DNA from: Rothia halotolerans
Lineage (GTDB): Bacteria > Actinomycetota > Actinomycetes > Actinomycetales > Micrococcaceae
Direction of reading: 5' to 3'
NCBI RefSeq assembly: GCF_004136635.1
Contig: NZ_NOIU01000001.1
Location: forward strand, 682,001-746,000
DNA length: 64,000 bases
In this document: piece by piece, positions 17,118 to 24,264 of the stretch
How positions within the stretch are numbered: position 1 is the first letter of the stretch
Layout of the letters: each line of letters opens with the position of its first letter
Notes under the pieces: model-generated
Databases searched by the model: none
What the model saw: only the letters and a program-made list of their open reading frames with translations
Told to the model about the DNA's origin: nothing
Translations under genes and position numbers: made by a program

Positions 17118-17759
17118 ATGATCGAAGCGCACGATCTCAGCATCCGCATCGGCCGACGACTCGTCGTCGAATCCGCGAGCCTCGCCTGCCTCGCCGGGGA
17201 GCTCACGGCCCTCACCGGGCCGAGCGGCTGCGGGAAGACGACCCTGCTCCACGGCCTGGGGCTGCTCCTGCGACCGGTCGACGGGCGCGTCGCGGTGGAT
17301 GGGGAGGACGCGACGAGGTGGAGCGAGCGACGGCGTCGCGCCTTCTGGCGCGAGCGGGCGGCCTTCATCCAGCAGGACTACGGCGTGATCGACGACGCCA
17401 GCCTCGCTTTCAACGTCGCGCTGCGGACCGACCTGTTCGGCCGGCCCGCGCGCGGCCCCCTCCCCGCGGTCGGGGAGGCGCTGCGCCGCGTGGACCTGCG
17501 ACGGCCGGAGTCGGAGACGGCGGCTCACCTGAGCGGAGGTGAGAAACAGCGTCTGGCCGCGGCCCGGGCGCTATACCGGGAGGCCGACGTCGTCTTCGCC
17601 GACGAGCCCACTGCCTCCCTGGACCAGGGCAACCGGGATCGTGTGACGGAGCTGCTCGAGGAGCTGGCGGAGGAGGGGACCGCGGTGATCATCGCGACCC
17701 ACGACGAGCGGCTGGTGCGCAGATGCTCGCGGGTCCACGAGATGGCGCGACCGATGTGA
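17118..17759 (+). CDS. ABC transporter ATPase of the lactococcin-972-type cassette
   Basis: The 213-residue ATPase has Walker A GPSGCGKTT (about residues 35-43), Q-loop FIQQDYGVI, signature LSGGEKQRLAAARAL, Walker B VVFADEPTASLD and an H-loop ATHDERLV. It belongs to the MacB/LolD-like group that serves FtsX-type permeases, and the family member beside lactococcin 972 is of this kind. ATG 17118 is preceded by GGAGG (17107-17111). It should energise the membrane protein encoded just upstream, in export or immunity. It is shorter than importer ATPases, as expected for this group. Confidence 0.9.
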   Translation: MIEAHDLSIRIGRRLVVESASLACLAGELTALTGPSGCGKTTLLHGLGLLLRPVDGRVAVDGEDATRWSERRRRAFWRERAAFIQQDYGVIDDASLAFNVALRTDLFGRPARGPLPAVGEALRRVDLRRPESETAAHLSGGEKQRLAAARALYREADVVFADEPTASLDQGNRDRVTELLEELAEEGTAVIIATHDERLVRRCSRVHEMARPM

Positions 17760-17857
17760 TGGTCGGGGACCGCTTGAGCGCGGGGAAGAGCAGCTAGGGG
17801 ACTGCTCGGAATGGACCGCATGATCCCGTCGGCGCGGACGGGCAGGGGGAGGGGTTC

Positions 17858-18334
17858 GTGCATCAAGAAAGCTTCGTCGACTTCTACCGACTCCACCATG
17901 GGCGTGTCCGTGCCCTCGTCAGCCGGCGGCTGGGCCGATCGGAGCAGGTCGATGACCTGACCGCCGAGGCCTTCGGCATCGCGTGGGCGCACCATCGTTC
18001 CGGCGGAGACCTCACCACCGCGTGGCTGCATCAGGTGGTGCGCCATCTCATCGGTGCGCAGTATCGTCGCATCCGGCGGCATCGGGATCTGCAGAGAAGG
18101 CTCCTCGCGACGAGCGAGAACCTCGTGGAGGACGACGTCGGGGAATCCATCGCCGAGGCGCTCGATATGCACCGAGCGATGCGGGAGCTGTCCTCCGCCG
18201 ACCGCCGGATCCTGCATCTCGCGTTCTGGGAGGATCTCCCCGCCGCCGAGATCGCCCGCAGATCGGGATGTTCCGCCGAAGCGGCTCGTGTCAGGGTGCT
18301 TCGGGCCAAAAGACGCCTCCGGAGTCTCCTGTGA
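17858..18334 (+). CDS. ECF-family RNA polymerase sigma factor
   Basis: The 158-residue protein has sigma region 2 at about residues 8-75 (FYRLHHGRVRALVSRRLG..., DDLTAEAFGIAW, then a basic YRRIRRHR) and region 4 at about 105-155 (LSSADRRILHLAFWEDLPAAEIARRSGCSAEAARVRVLRAKRRLRSLL). The small size and absence of region 1/3 place it in the ECF group. The start is GTG 17858 behind a GGGGGAGG stretch. No anti-sigma gene is adjacent. As the last gene after the bacteriocin cassette it is the best candidate to read the two TGTAACG-N14-GACATA promoters in this window. That link is inferred, not shown. Confidence 0.87.
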   Translation: MHQESFVDFYRLHHGRVRALVSRRLGRSEQVDDLTAEAFGIAWAHHRSGGDLTTAWLHQVVRHLIGAQYRRIRRHRDLQRRLLATSENLVEDDVGESIAEALDMHRAMRELSSADRRILHLAFWEDLPAAEIARRSGCSAEAARVRVLRAKRRLRSLL

Positions 18335-18378
18335 CGGCGTCGTGCCCCGCCGTTCCCCTGCTGCGTCGGCGTATCGGA

Positions 18379-18400
18379 ATGACGCGAGGTTCCGCGTCAT
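18379..18400 (+). terminator. Terminator hairpin after the ECF sigma gene
   Basis: ATGACGCG (18379-18386) and CGCGTCAT (18393-18400) form a perfect 8-bp stem with a 6-base loop, followed by a short T-containing stretch (CTGTTTATT). Confidence 0.5.
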
Positions 18401-18411
18401 CGACTGTTTAT

Positions 18412-18427
18412 TCCAATATCCATTGGA
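18412..18427. promoter_or_regulatory. Inverted-repeat operator upstream of the SufR-like regulator
   Basis: TCCAAT-ATCC-ATTGGA is a perfect 6-bp inverted repeat in an AT-rich patch 14 bp before the regulator's ATG. It probably overlaps the promoter and is a candidate autoregulatory site for the winged-helix protein encoded next. Confidence 0.5.
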
Positions 18428-18440
18428 TAAAATCGAGGGC

Positions 18441-19073
18441 ATGAAGAGCCACCCGAGCACCGGACGCAGGGAGCGCGTGCTGCAGGCCGTGCGGGCCGCG
18501 GAGGGGGCGGTCGGCGCGGACGAGCTGGCCGCGGACCTCTCGGTCCATCCCAACACGGTGCGGTTTCACCTCGCCGCACTCGAGCGCTCCGGCGACGTCG
18601 AACGCCGGGACGCGCAGTCGATGGGCCGGGGACGCCCGCGAGCGCTGTACCGCCCGAGCGCCGGGGCCCACGAAGGTGAACGCCACTACGAGATGCTGGC
18701 GGGAGTCCTCGCCACCGGTCTGGGACACACCGAGCAGGGACGCACCCGGGCCACCGAGGCCGGCTACGCCTGGGGCCTCACGCATGCGCGGAGCGCCGCC
18801 CCGCGGGAACGGGACGCGGTGGGGGAGCTGTTCCGACTGCTCGGCGAGCTCGGCTTCGCACCGCGGCGTGCCGACGCCGGGACGGTGGAGTTGCTGAACT
18901 GCCCCTTCCGGCAGACGGTCGCGGAGCACGGCGAGCTGATCTGCGCCGTCCACGCCGGGTTGATGCGCGGAGCGCTGGCGGGTTGGGGCGCCGAGGCGGA
19001 GGTGACGTCGCTGGAGCCGTTCGCGACCCCCGGGCTCTGCCGGGCGCGGCTCTCGGAAGGCGCGGGAGCATGA
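18441..19073 (+). CDS. SufR-like winged-helix regulator with C-terminal Cys cluster
   Basis: The 210-residue protein has an N-terminal winged helix (residues 8-70: RERVLQAVRAAEG...VHPNTVRFHLAALERSGDVERR). The C-terminal domain contains NCPFRQTVAEHGELICAVHAGLM and TPGLCRARL. The Cys-Pro-Phe, Cys and late Cys/His pattern resembles the iron-sulfur ligands of SufR-type regulators. Such proteins sense Fe-S or redox status. ATG 18441 fits the family start and leaves the palindrome at 18412-18427 directly upstream. The following membrane gene overlaps by ATGA, and an MhuD-like heme oxygenase comes next, so heme or iron homeostasis is a reasonable inference. Confidence 0.75.
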   Translation: MKSHPSTGRRERVLQAVRAAEGAVGADELAADLSVHPNTVRFHLAALERSGDVERRDAQSMGRGRPRALYRPSAGAHEGERHYEMLAGVLATGLGHTEQGRTRATEAGYAWGLTHARSAAPRERDAVGELFRLLGELGFAPRRADAGTVELLNCPFRQTVAEHGELICAVHAGLMRGALAGWGAEAEVTSLEPFATPGLCRARLSEGAGA

Positions 19074-19498
19074 GCGGCGTCGCGATCGCCGCGGCGGCGG
19101 CCCTGGTCTGGCTCGGCATGGTGGCCGCGATCTCCTTCCTGGAGGCGCCGCTGAAGTTCCGCGCCCCCGGCATCACGACCGAGCTGGGACTCGGCATCGG
19201 GCGGCTCGTCTTCGGGGCCCTGAACGTCGCCGAGGCGGTCCTCGCCGTCGTCGTCGCCCTCGGGCTGCTGCTGGACGGGACCCGGTCCGCCGGGGTGCTC
19301 TGGCTGGCGGCCGCCGTCGTCCTGCTGGCGGTGCAGCTGCTCGCGGTGCGGCCGGCGCTGCGCCGGCGCTCGGCGCGGGTGCTCACCGGGGAGGGCGCCC
19401 GGAGCCGCTCCCGTGCGCACTGGGTCTACGTGGGGTTCGAGGGGGTCAAGGTCGTCTGCCTCGTCGCCGGCGCGCTCCTGCTGCTGGGATCGATATGA
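19070..19498 (+). CDS. Four-TM membrane protein co-transcribed with the SufR-like regulator
   Basis: The 142-residue protein has hydrophobic segments near residues 3-20, 45-66, 70-92 and 118-140. The motif ISFLEAPLKFRAPGIT after the first helix is conserved in an uncharacterised actinobacterial membrane family, as I recall it. ATG 19070 overlaps the regulator's stop by 4 bp, so translation is coupled. Partner and substrate are unknown. The 88 bases after it hold a small hairpin (7-bp stem, 19529-19546) and the ribosome site of the next gene. Confidence 0.75.
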   Translation: MSGVAIAAAAALVWLGMVAAISFLEAPLKFRAPGITTELGLGIGRLVFGALNVAEAVLAVVVALGLLLDGTRSAGVLWLAAAVVLLAVQLLAVRPALRRRSARVLTGEGARSRSRAHWVYVGFEGVKVVCLVAGALLLLGSI

Positions 19499-19586
19499 GA
19501 CCGCGGAACCATCACCACGGATCACCCGCGCCGCGGCTTCGCGGCGAACGCCGGGGTCTCCAGTTCTACGAGAGGAAGGATAGAAG

Positions 19587-19892
19587 ATGACATTCGTCAA
19601 CATCACCGCGCTCACGTTCCCCGAGGGCGCCGAGGCCGAGATCGAGAAGCGCTTCGCCGCCCGCAAGAAGGGGGTCGACGCCGCCGAGGGCTTCCAGGGG
19701 TTCGAGCTCCTGCGCCCCCGGATCGGCGAGAGCCGGTACTTCGTGACGACCCGGTGGGACTCGCGGGAGAGCTACGAGAAGTGGTCCGCGGCCCGGCCCG
19801 CCGGCAACCACGGCGAGGACGAGCGCCGGGGCATGAGCGTGGAGGTCCTCGGCTTCGACGTCGTCCCGCTCGAGGAGACGGATCAGGGCTGA
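19587..19892 (+). CDS. MhuD/HmoA-like heme-degrading monooxygenase (ABM domain)
   Basis: The 101-residue single ABM domain aligns without gaps to the start of mycobacterial MhuD (FPEGAEAEIEKRFAAR..., GFQGFELLRP, YFVTTRWDSRESYEKW). Trp66 and His75 fall at the same numbers as MhuD's ruffling Trp and heme-ligand His. The catalytic Asn of the family at position 7 is Thr here, with an Asn at position 5 instead. Members use bound heme as substrate and cofactor to release iron. ATG 19587 follows GAGAGGAAGG. Its place behind an Fe-S-type regulator supports an iron/heme role; the missing Asn7 leaves activity uncertain. Confidence 0.8.
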   Translation: MTFVNITALTFPEGAEAEIEKRFAARKKGVDAAEGFQGFELLRPRIGESRYFVTTRWDSRESYEKWSAARPAGNHGEDERRGMSVEVLGFDVVPLEETDQG

Positions 19893-19931
19893 TCCCGGCA
19901 TGGCCCGGGCCCCGGCGGCCCGGGCCCGCGC

Positions 19932-21278
19932 TCAGGCCGCGCCGCGCGGGGACCCCGTGAGGTGCTCCCGCAGCGTCGTGCCCCGGTACTCGCGCCGGAA
20001 CCTGCCGCGCCGCTGCAGCTCGGGGACCACCTGCTCCACGAAGTCCTCGATGCCGCCGGGCAGGGTCGGCGGCATCAGGTTGAAGCCGTCGGCGGCGCCG
20101 CCGTCCAGCCACTGCTCGATCCGGTCCGCGATGGACTCGGGCGTGCCCACCATGGTGCAGTGCCCGCCGCCGGCCGCGAGCCGGCCGAGCAGCTGACGCA
20201 CCGTGGGCCGCTCGGAGGCGATGATGCGCAGGATCGTCGCGTACCTCCCCTGGGGCCCGGTGAACTCCTCCAGCGGCGCCAGCTCGGGCACGGGGGCGTC
20301 CAGCTCCCAGTCCGAGCAGTCCCTGCCGGTGAACCTGCCCAGCTGGCGCAGGGAGGCCTCGGCCGGCAGCAGCGCGTCGAGCTCCGCCTGCCGGCGCCGG
20401 GCCTCGGTCTCCGTGCTCGCCACGTAGGCGACCAGTCCGGGCATGACCACGACGTCGTCCGGGTCCCGGCCCGCCTCGCGGACCCTGCGCCGCACGTCCT
20501 GCCGGTAGCGCACGCCCTGCTCGAGGTCGTAGGCCACCGCGTAGACGCCCTCCGCGTAGCGCGCCGCCAGGTCCCTCCCCTGCTCGGAGGCGCCCGCCTG
20601 GAAGAGCACCGGACGGCCCTGCGGCGGCTCGGGGACGTTGAGCGGGCCCGCCACGCTGAAGTGCTCGCCGGCGTGGGCGACGCCGCGGATCCGCTCGGGG
20701 TCGACGTAGCGTCCGCCGCGGTCCGCCTCCAGGGAGGTGCGGGGCCAGGAGGACCACAGCGCCTGGACGGCGTCGATGAACTCGGCGGCCCGGCCGTAGC
20801 GGCGCTCGTGCGGCGGCATGCCGGGCATGCCGTGGTTGCGGGCCTCGGCGTCGGACATGGAGGTCACCACGTTCCAGCCGACCCGGCCCCGACTGATGTG
20901 GTCCAGGCTGCCGAGCAGACGGGCCGCGTGGTACGGGGGGTAGAACGTGCTCGAGACGGTGCTGACCAGGCCGATCCGCTCGGTGGCCCGCGCCATGGCG
21001 GAGAGCGCGGTGAGCGGCTCCAGGAACCATCCCGGGGAGTCGGCCAGGGAGGGCGGGTCGAGCGACTGGCCGTCGGCGAAGAAGACGGCGTCGAGCAGGC
21101 CCCGCTCGGCGGTGCGGGCCAGCTCCTCGTAGTACTCGATCTCCCCGAGGCGCTCGACCGCCGAGCCCGGCGCGCGCCACGCGGCCTTGTGGTGGCCGCA
21201 GCCGTAGGCGAAGAGGTTGAGGTGGGCCTGCTTCCTGGGCGACGCGGCCCGCGACGACTCGTCGCTCTCCCGGCTCAT
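19932..21278 (-). CDS. LLM-class flavin-dependent monooxygenase (NtaA/SnaA/DszA group)
   Basis: The 448-residue bacterial-luciferase-like TIM barrel has LNLFAYGCGHHKAAWRAPGS near the N-terminus, a segment with FFADGQSLDPP, STVSSTFYPPYHAARLLGSLDHISRGRVGWNVVTS and PVLFQAGASEQGRDLAARYAEGVY, all hallmarks of NtaA/SnaA/DszA monooxygenases. These use reduced FMN supplied by a separate reductase to oxidise N- or S-containing substrates. The start ATG 21278 overlaps the upstream SDR stop by 4 bp, and both genes lie behind a TPP riboswitch. I therefore infer a thiamine-related substrate, such as a thiazole, pyrimidine or thiamine breakdown product. No flavin reductase is encoded beside it. Confidence 0.85.
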   Translation of the reverse strand: MSRESDESSRAASPRKQAHLNLFAYGCGHHKAAWRAPGSAVERLGEIEYYEELARTAERGLLDAVFFADGQSLDPPSLADSPGWFLEPLTALSAMARATERIGLVSTVSSTFYPPYHAARLLGSLDHISRGRVGWNVVTSMSDAEARNHGMPGMPPHERRYGRAAEFIDAVQALWSSWPRTSLEADRGGRYVDPERIRGVAHAGEHFSVAGPLNVPEPPQGRPVLFQAGASEQGRDLAARYAEGVYAVAYDLEQGVRYRQDVRRRVREAGRDPDDVVVMPGLVAYVASTETEARRRQAELDALLPAEASLRQLGRFTGRDCSDWELDAPVPELAPLEEFTGPQGRYATILRIIASERPTVRQLLGRLAAGGGHCTMVGTPESIADRIEQWLDGGAADGFNLMPPTLPGGIEDFVEQVVPELQRRGRFRREYRGTTLREHLTGSPRGAA

Positions 21279-22084
21279 CCCTTGACCAGCCCGCCGTCGA
21301 CGATGAGGTTCTGTCCCGTGACCGCCCGAGCCCAGGGGGAGACGAAGAGCAGCACGGCGTCGGCCAGCTGCTCCGGGGTGGTGACCTCCCGCAGCGGGGT
21401 CCCGGAGGCGATCGCGTCGAACACCTCCTCGGGGGTCGCGGCGCTGGCGTCGGTGGTGCGCAGCAGCCCGCCGGAGACCATGTTCACCGTGACGCCGTCC
21501 GGGCCGAGGTCGTGCGCGAAGGTGCGCGTGATGGACAGAAGCGCCGCCTTCGCGGCCGTGTAGTCGTGGTAAGGCACCACCGGGTGCTGGAAGAGGTTGG
21601 TGCCGATGTTGACGACTCGCCCGAATCCCTGCTCGGCCATGCCCGGCAGCACCGCCTGGATCATCCGGACCGGGCCGTGCAGGGAGCCCTCGGTCTGCGA
21701 GCGCAGGTGCTCGTCGGTGAGCTCGTGGGCCTTGGGCCGCTGCTCGCCGTCGAACGAGAAGTCGACGAGCGCGTTGTTCACCAGCGTGGTGACCGGGCCG
21801 CCGAAGCGCTCCCGGGCGGCGTCGACGGCCCGGGCCGCCTGCTCCCGGTCCCGGACGTCCAGCTCGACGGCGAGCACCCGCCCGGGGTGCTTCTCCTCCA
21901 GGGCCCGCGCGGCCTCGCGGCTGCTCCGGTAGCCGACGACGACGCGCGCCCCCTCCCGCAGGAAGGCACGGCTGATGCAGGCGCCCAACCCCCGGGCGCC
22001 GCCGGTCACGAGGACCACCTGCTCGTCCAGGGGCAGGGCGGCGCCGTGGGCGGAGGTCGCGGCGGCTGCGGAGGTCTCGGTCAT
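21275..22084 (-). CDS. Short-chain dehydrogenase/reductase, TPP-riboswitch controlled
   Basis: The 269-residue classical SDR has the NAD(P) site TGGARGLGACISRAF, LVNNALVDF after strand 4, catalytic Tyr in YHDYTAAKAAL (YxxxK) and the C-terminal GQNLIVDGGLVKG. It resembles FabG-type 3-oxoacyl reductases. It is the first gene after a TPP riboswitch at 22141-22221 and overlaps the LLM monooxygenase gene. I recall that SDR genes preceded by THI elements have appeared in comparative studies of thiamine regulons, without a defined reaction. The ATG at 22084 has its Shine-Dalgarno (GAGG) inside a small hairpin, which suggests translational control. Confidence 0.85.
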   Translation of the reverse strand: MTETSAAAATSAHGAALPLDEQVVLVTGGARGLGACISRAFLREGARVVVGYRSSREAARALEEKHPGRVLAVELDVRDREQAARAVDAARERFGGPVTTLVNNALVDFSFDGEQRPKAHELTDEHLRSQTEGSLHGPVRMIQAVLPGMAEQGFGRVVNIGTNLFQHPVVPYHDYTAAKAALLSITRTFAHDLGPDGVTVNMVSGGLLRTTDASAATPEEVFDAIASGTPLREVTTPEQLADAVLLFVSPWARAVTGQNLIVDGGLVKG

Positions 22085-22090
22085 GGTGGT

Positions 22091-22106
22091 GCCTCATCTC
22101 TGAGGC
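22091..22106 (-). promoter_or_regulatory. Shine-Dalgarno-sequestering hairpin (riboswitch expression platform)
   Basis: On the minus strand GCCTCA-GAGA-TGAGGC forms a 6-bp stem with a GAGA loop. The 3' arm contains the only plausible ribosome site (GAGG) seven bases before the SDR ATG. A CCTCC just upstream could offer an alternative pairing. Confidence 0.5.
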
Positions 22107-22140
22107 GAAAGGAGGTGCGGCGCGGACCGCGCCGATCGGA

Positions 22141-22221
22141 CATTCCCTTCGCCAGTGCTAGCTGTGTCAGGTTCGACGGGTCTCATCTCAGCCGCCGGCT
22201 CTGTCCCGGCGGCACCCCGTG
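22141..22221 (-). ncRNA. TPP riboswitch (THI element)
   Basis: Read on the minus strand, the conserved TPP aptamer boxes appear in order. GGGGTGCC comes first, followed by a variable stem rich in GCCGG, then CTGAGATGAGACCC, CGAACCTGA, and the closing GCACTGGCGAAGGGAAT. This matches the thi-box consensus closely. It lies 57 bases before the SDR start. In bacteria TPP binding usually lowers expression of thiamine biosynthesis or uptake genes, so the downstream SDR-LLM pair should be induced when thiamine is scarce. Confidence 0.95.
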
Positions 22222-22348
22222 TCGTACCTCTCACCCTAGCAAGGCAGCCCCGGCAGTCGAGTCCTTCCCGAAGACGGCCGATGCCGTATGTCTAGCGGAT
22301 ATCTCTGCGACCTCACGCGCCCTACCAGCTGAACCAGCCCCGGGCCCC

Positions 22349-23350
22349 TCAGAAGCTCCCGCTCGCGCCCCCGCCCGAGAAGCCGCCGGGCGTCCCGCCG
22401 AAGGAGCTCCCGCTCGCCCCCGGGGACCCCTCGGCCCCGGGCGGCGGGGTGCCGCCCCCGGTGTAGAGGGCGGGTGCGACCATGTAGAGCGGCAGCCACG
22501 CCCCGAAGCTCGACGCGTACTGGGTGTACTGCCGCGGGTCCTCGGCCTCGTCGAGGGGCTCTCCCTCCTCCTCGGCCCGGCGACGCCGCTCCTCGCGCTC
22601 CTCCTGGTCCTCGGGCGGCTTCCGGTGGTGGTACCGGTACTTGCGGAAGGCCCGGCGGGTCTCCTCCGAGACCTCCTTGCCCGGGTTCTCCCGCAGGTAC
22701 TCGTCGATCTGCTCGTCCGCGATGCGCCGCCACTTCCGGACGTCCAGGACGACCCACAGGACCACCCCGGCGACGAACAGGACGACGACGCCGATCACGA
22801 TCCCCGCGATCAGCTTGCCGCTCCCGTCGGACTCCGTCCCGGCGCGCAGCCCCTGCGCCTCGTCGTACAGCGCGTCGGTCGCATCGGTCAGGCCGCGCTC
22901 GTACTCATCGTCGCGGAAGGGCGGCTCCAGGACGTCGGAGACGATCTCCTCGGCGTCGTCGTCGGTGATCGCCTCGCGCGCGTCGTCGCCCACCTCGATC
23001 CGCAGGTTCCGCTCGTCCATGTCCACCGCGAGCAGGACGCCGGTGGAGGCGTCCCCCTCGCCGAGGCCCCAGGAGTTCGCGACGTCGCGGGTCCAGTCCT
23101 CCCAGTCGCCCTCGACGCCGTCCACGGTCAGCACCGCGACCCGCGCCGCGTCGGTCTCCCCGTTGCGCCGGTCGATCAGGTCGCTGAGCCGCTGCTCCTC
23201 CTGGTCGCTGAGGATCCCCGCCTCGTCCAGGACGTTGCCCCGGGCGGGCGGGTCCGGGAGCGAGCTCTGCCCGTCCCCGTCACCGCCGCCGCAGCCGGCC
23301 AGCAGGATCCCCGCGCCGAGGGCCAGCGCCCCCGCGAGCCGTCGCCTCAT
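22349..23350 (-). CDS. TPM-domain (YgcG-type) lipoprotein with one TM helix
   Basis: The 333-residue protein has a lipoprotein signal peptide ending at LLAGC (lipid Cys20). A TPM_phosphatase domain covers about residues 38-165 (VLDEAGILSDQEEQRLSDLIDRR, VAVLTVDGVEG, GVLLAVDMDERNLRIEVG). A TM helix is at 180-203 (IAGIVIGVVVLFVAGVVLWVVL), then a long basic/acidic helical region, and the Gly/Ser-rich C-terminus (FGGTPGGFSGGGASGSF) is typical of YgcG proteins. Family members sit at the envelope; in plants TPM domains assist photosystem repair, but the bacterial role is unclear. It is six bases from the upstream membrane gene, so both are likely one operon. Confidence 0.82.
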   Translation of the reverse strand: MRRRLAGALALGAGILLAGCGGGDGDGQSSLPDPPARGNVLDEAGILSDQEEQRLSDLIDRRNGETDAARVAVLTVDGVEGDWEDWTRDVANSWGLGEGDASTGVLLAVDMDERNLRIEVGDDAREAITDDDAEEIVSDVLEPPFRDDEYERGLTDATDALYDEAQGLRAGTESDGSGKLIAGIVIGVVVLFVAGVVLWVVLDVRKWRRIADEQIDEYLRENPGKEVSEETRRAFRKYRYHHRKPPEDQEEREERRRRAEEEGEPLDEAEDPRQYTQYASSFGAWLPLYMVAPALYTGGGTPPPGAEGSPGASGSSFGGTPGGFSGGGASGSF

Positions 23351-23356
23351 CCGCCG

Positions 23357-24151
23357 CTAGGCCCTTCCCGCGCGCTCGCGGGAGCGGCCCACGAAGAACA
23401 GCACCAACCCGACCACGAGCAGGATGAAGCCGAGCCCGCCGCCAAAGACGCCGATCAGGACGCCGCCGACGCCGGTCATGATGCCGCCCACGGAGACCGG
23501 CGGCCCCACGATCACCTCGCCGCCGGAGCAGGCCATGTCATAGGTCCCGGCCTCGCTGACGGTGAAGGAGGTGTAGGAGGTCCAGGTGGTGCCGTCGCGG
23601 CTGAAGCTGCTCTCCTGGGGCGTGCCCTCCTCGATCGAGGCCCCGGCCGGGCCGGAGATGTTGCACATCGGCGCGCCCGCGCCCTCCCGGATGTAGACCT
23701 GCATGTCCTCGTCCGCCTCGAGCTCCACGGAGCCCATGCCGTCGATGCGGGTCCCGTTCTGCGCCTCGGAGACGGCGCCTCCGATCCCCGAGACCGCCAT
23801 GATCACGGCGGCGACCACGCTGAGCACGAGCACCGCCGCGCCGACGATGCTCAGGATGGCGCCGATGCGCTTCATCTTCGAGCGCTCCCCGCCCGCGGGA
23901 CCCTGGCCCGCCGGGCCGGGATCGTAGCCGTACGGGGCGCGGCCGCCGGGTCCGCCGGGACCTCCGCCGCCCGGTCCCGCGCCGTCTGGGTTCCCTCCGT
24001 CCGGGCTCGGCTCCGCGACGGGCCACTGCGTCGTCGGCGGGAGGCCGGCCTGCGATGATCCGGAGCCGCTCCCCTCGCCCACCGGCCGGGCTCCCCCGGC
24101 GTCGTCCCGGCGGTGGTCCTCCGGCATGTCCTCGGGCTGGCGGGAAGTCAT
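23357..24151 (-). CDS. Secreted-domain membrane protein, two TM helices, unknown function
   Basis: The 264-residue protein has a Pro/Gly-rich cytosolic N-terminus (about residues 1-90), a TM helix at about 95-118 (GAILSIVGAAVLVLSVVAAVIMAV), an extracellular beta-rich domain with two cysteines (MCNISG and MACSGG) at about 140-210, and a C-terminal TM helix followed by Arg-rich residues. It resembles uncharacterised actinobacterial membrane proteins with a C-terminal double-glycine helix. ATG 24151 was chosen over an earlier ATG at 24187 because GAGGTGA lies just before it. A 17-bp palindrome at 24175-24191 precedes it. Confidence 0.75.
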   Translation of the reverse strand: MTSRQPEDMPEDHRRDDAGGARPVGEGSGSGSSQAGLPPTTQWPVAEPSPDGGNPDGAGPGGGGPGGPGGRAPYGYDPGPAGQGPAGGERSKMKRIGAILSIVGAAVLVLSVVAAVIMAVSGIGGAVSEAQNGTRIDGMGSVELEADEDMQVYIREGAGAPMCNISGPAGASIEEGTPQESSFSRDGTTWTSYTSFTVSEAGTYDMACSGGEVIVGPPVSVGGIMTGVGGVLIGVFGGGLGFILLVVGLVLFFVGRSRERAGRA

Positions 24152-24174
24152 ATCGTCACCTCGATCAGCGTGTG

Positions 24175-24191
24175 TAATGTGTTTCACATTA
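24175..24191. promoter_or_regulatory. 17-bp palindromic operator candidate
   Basis: TAATGTG-TTT-CACATTA is a perfect 7-bp inverted repeat with a 3-base spacer, 24 bases upstream of the membrane-protein ATG, in an AT-rich patch. It looks like a dimeric repressor site; the regulator is unknown. Confidence 0.5.
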
Positions 24192-24264
24192 TCGAAGTGG
24201 CGCAGTACTTACTAGTCACAGCCGCGTTTTCTCGATCCCCCGCCAGGACGGGGGCGGACGGGGG

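Noticed and set aside
22262-22345. Complete tRNA gene upstream of the TPP riboswitch
   Set aside because: D-arm-like bases are present, but I cannot form an acceptor stem or a T-loop GTTCRANYC; at best a relic.
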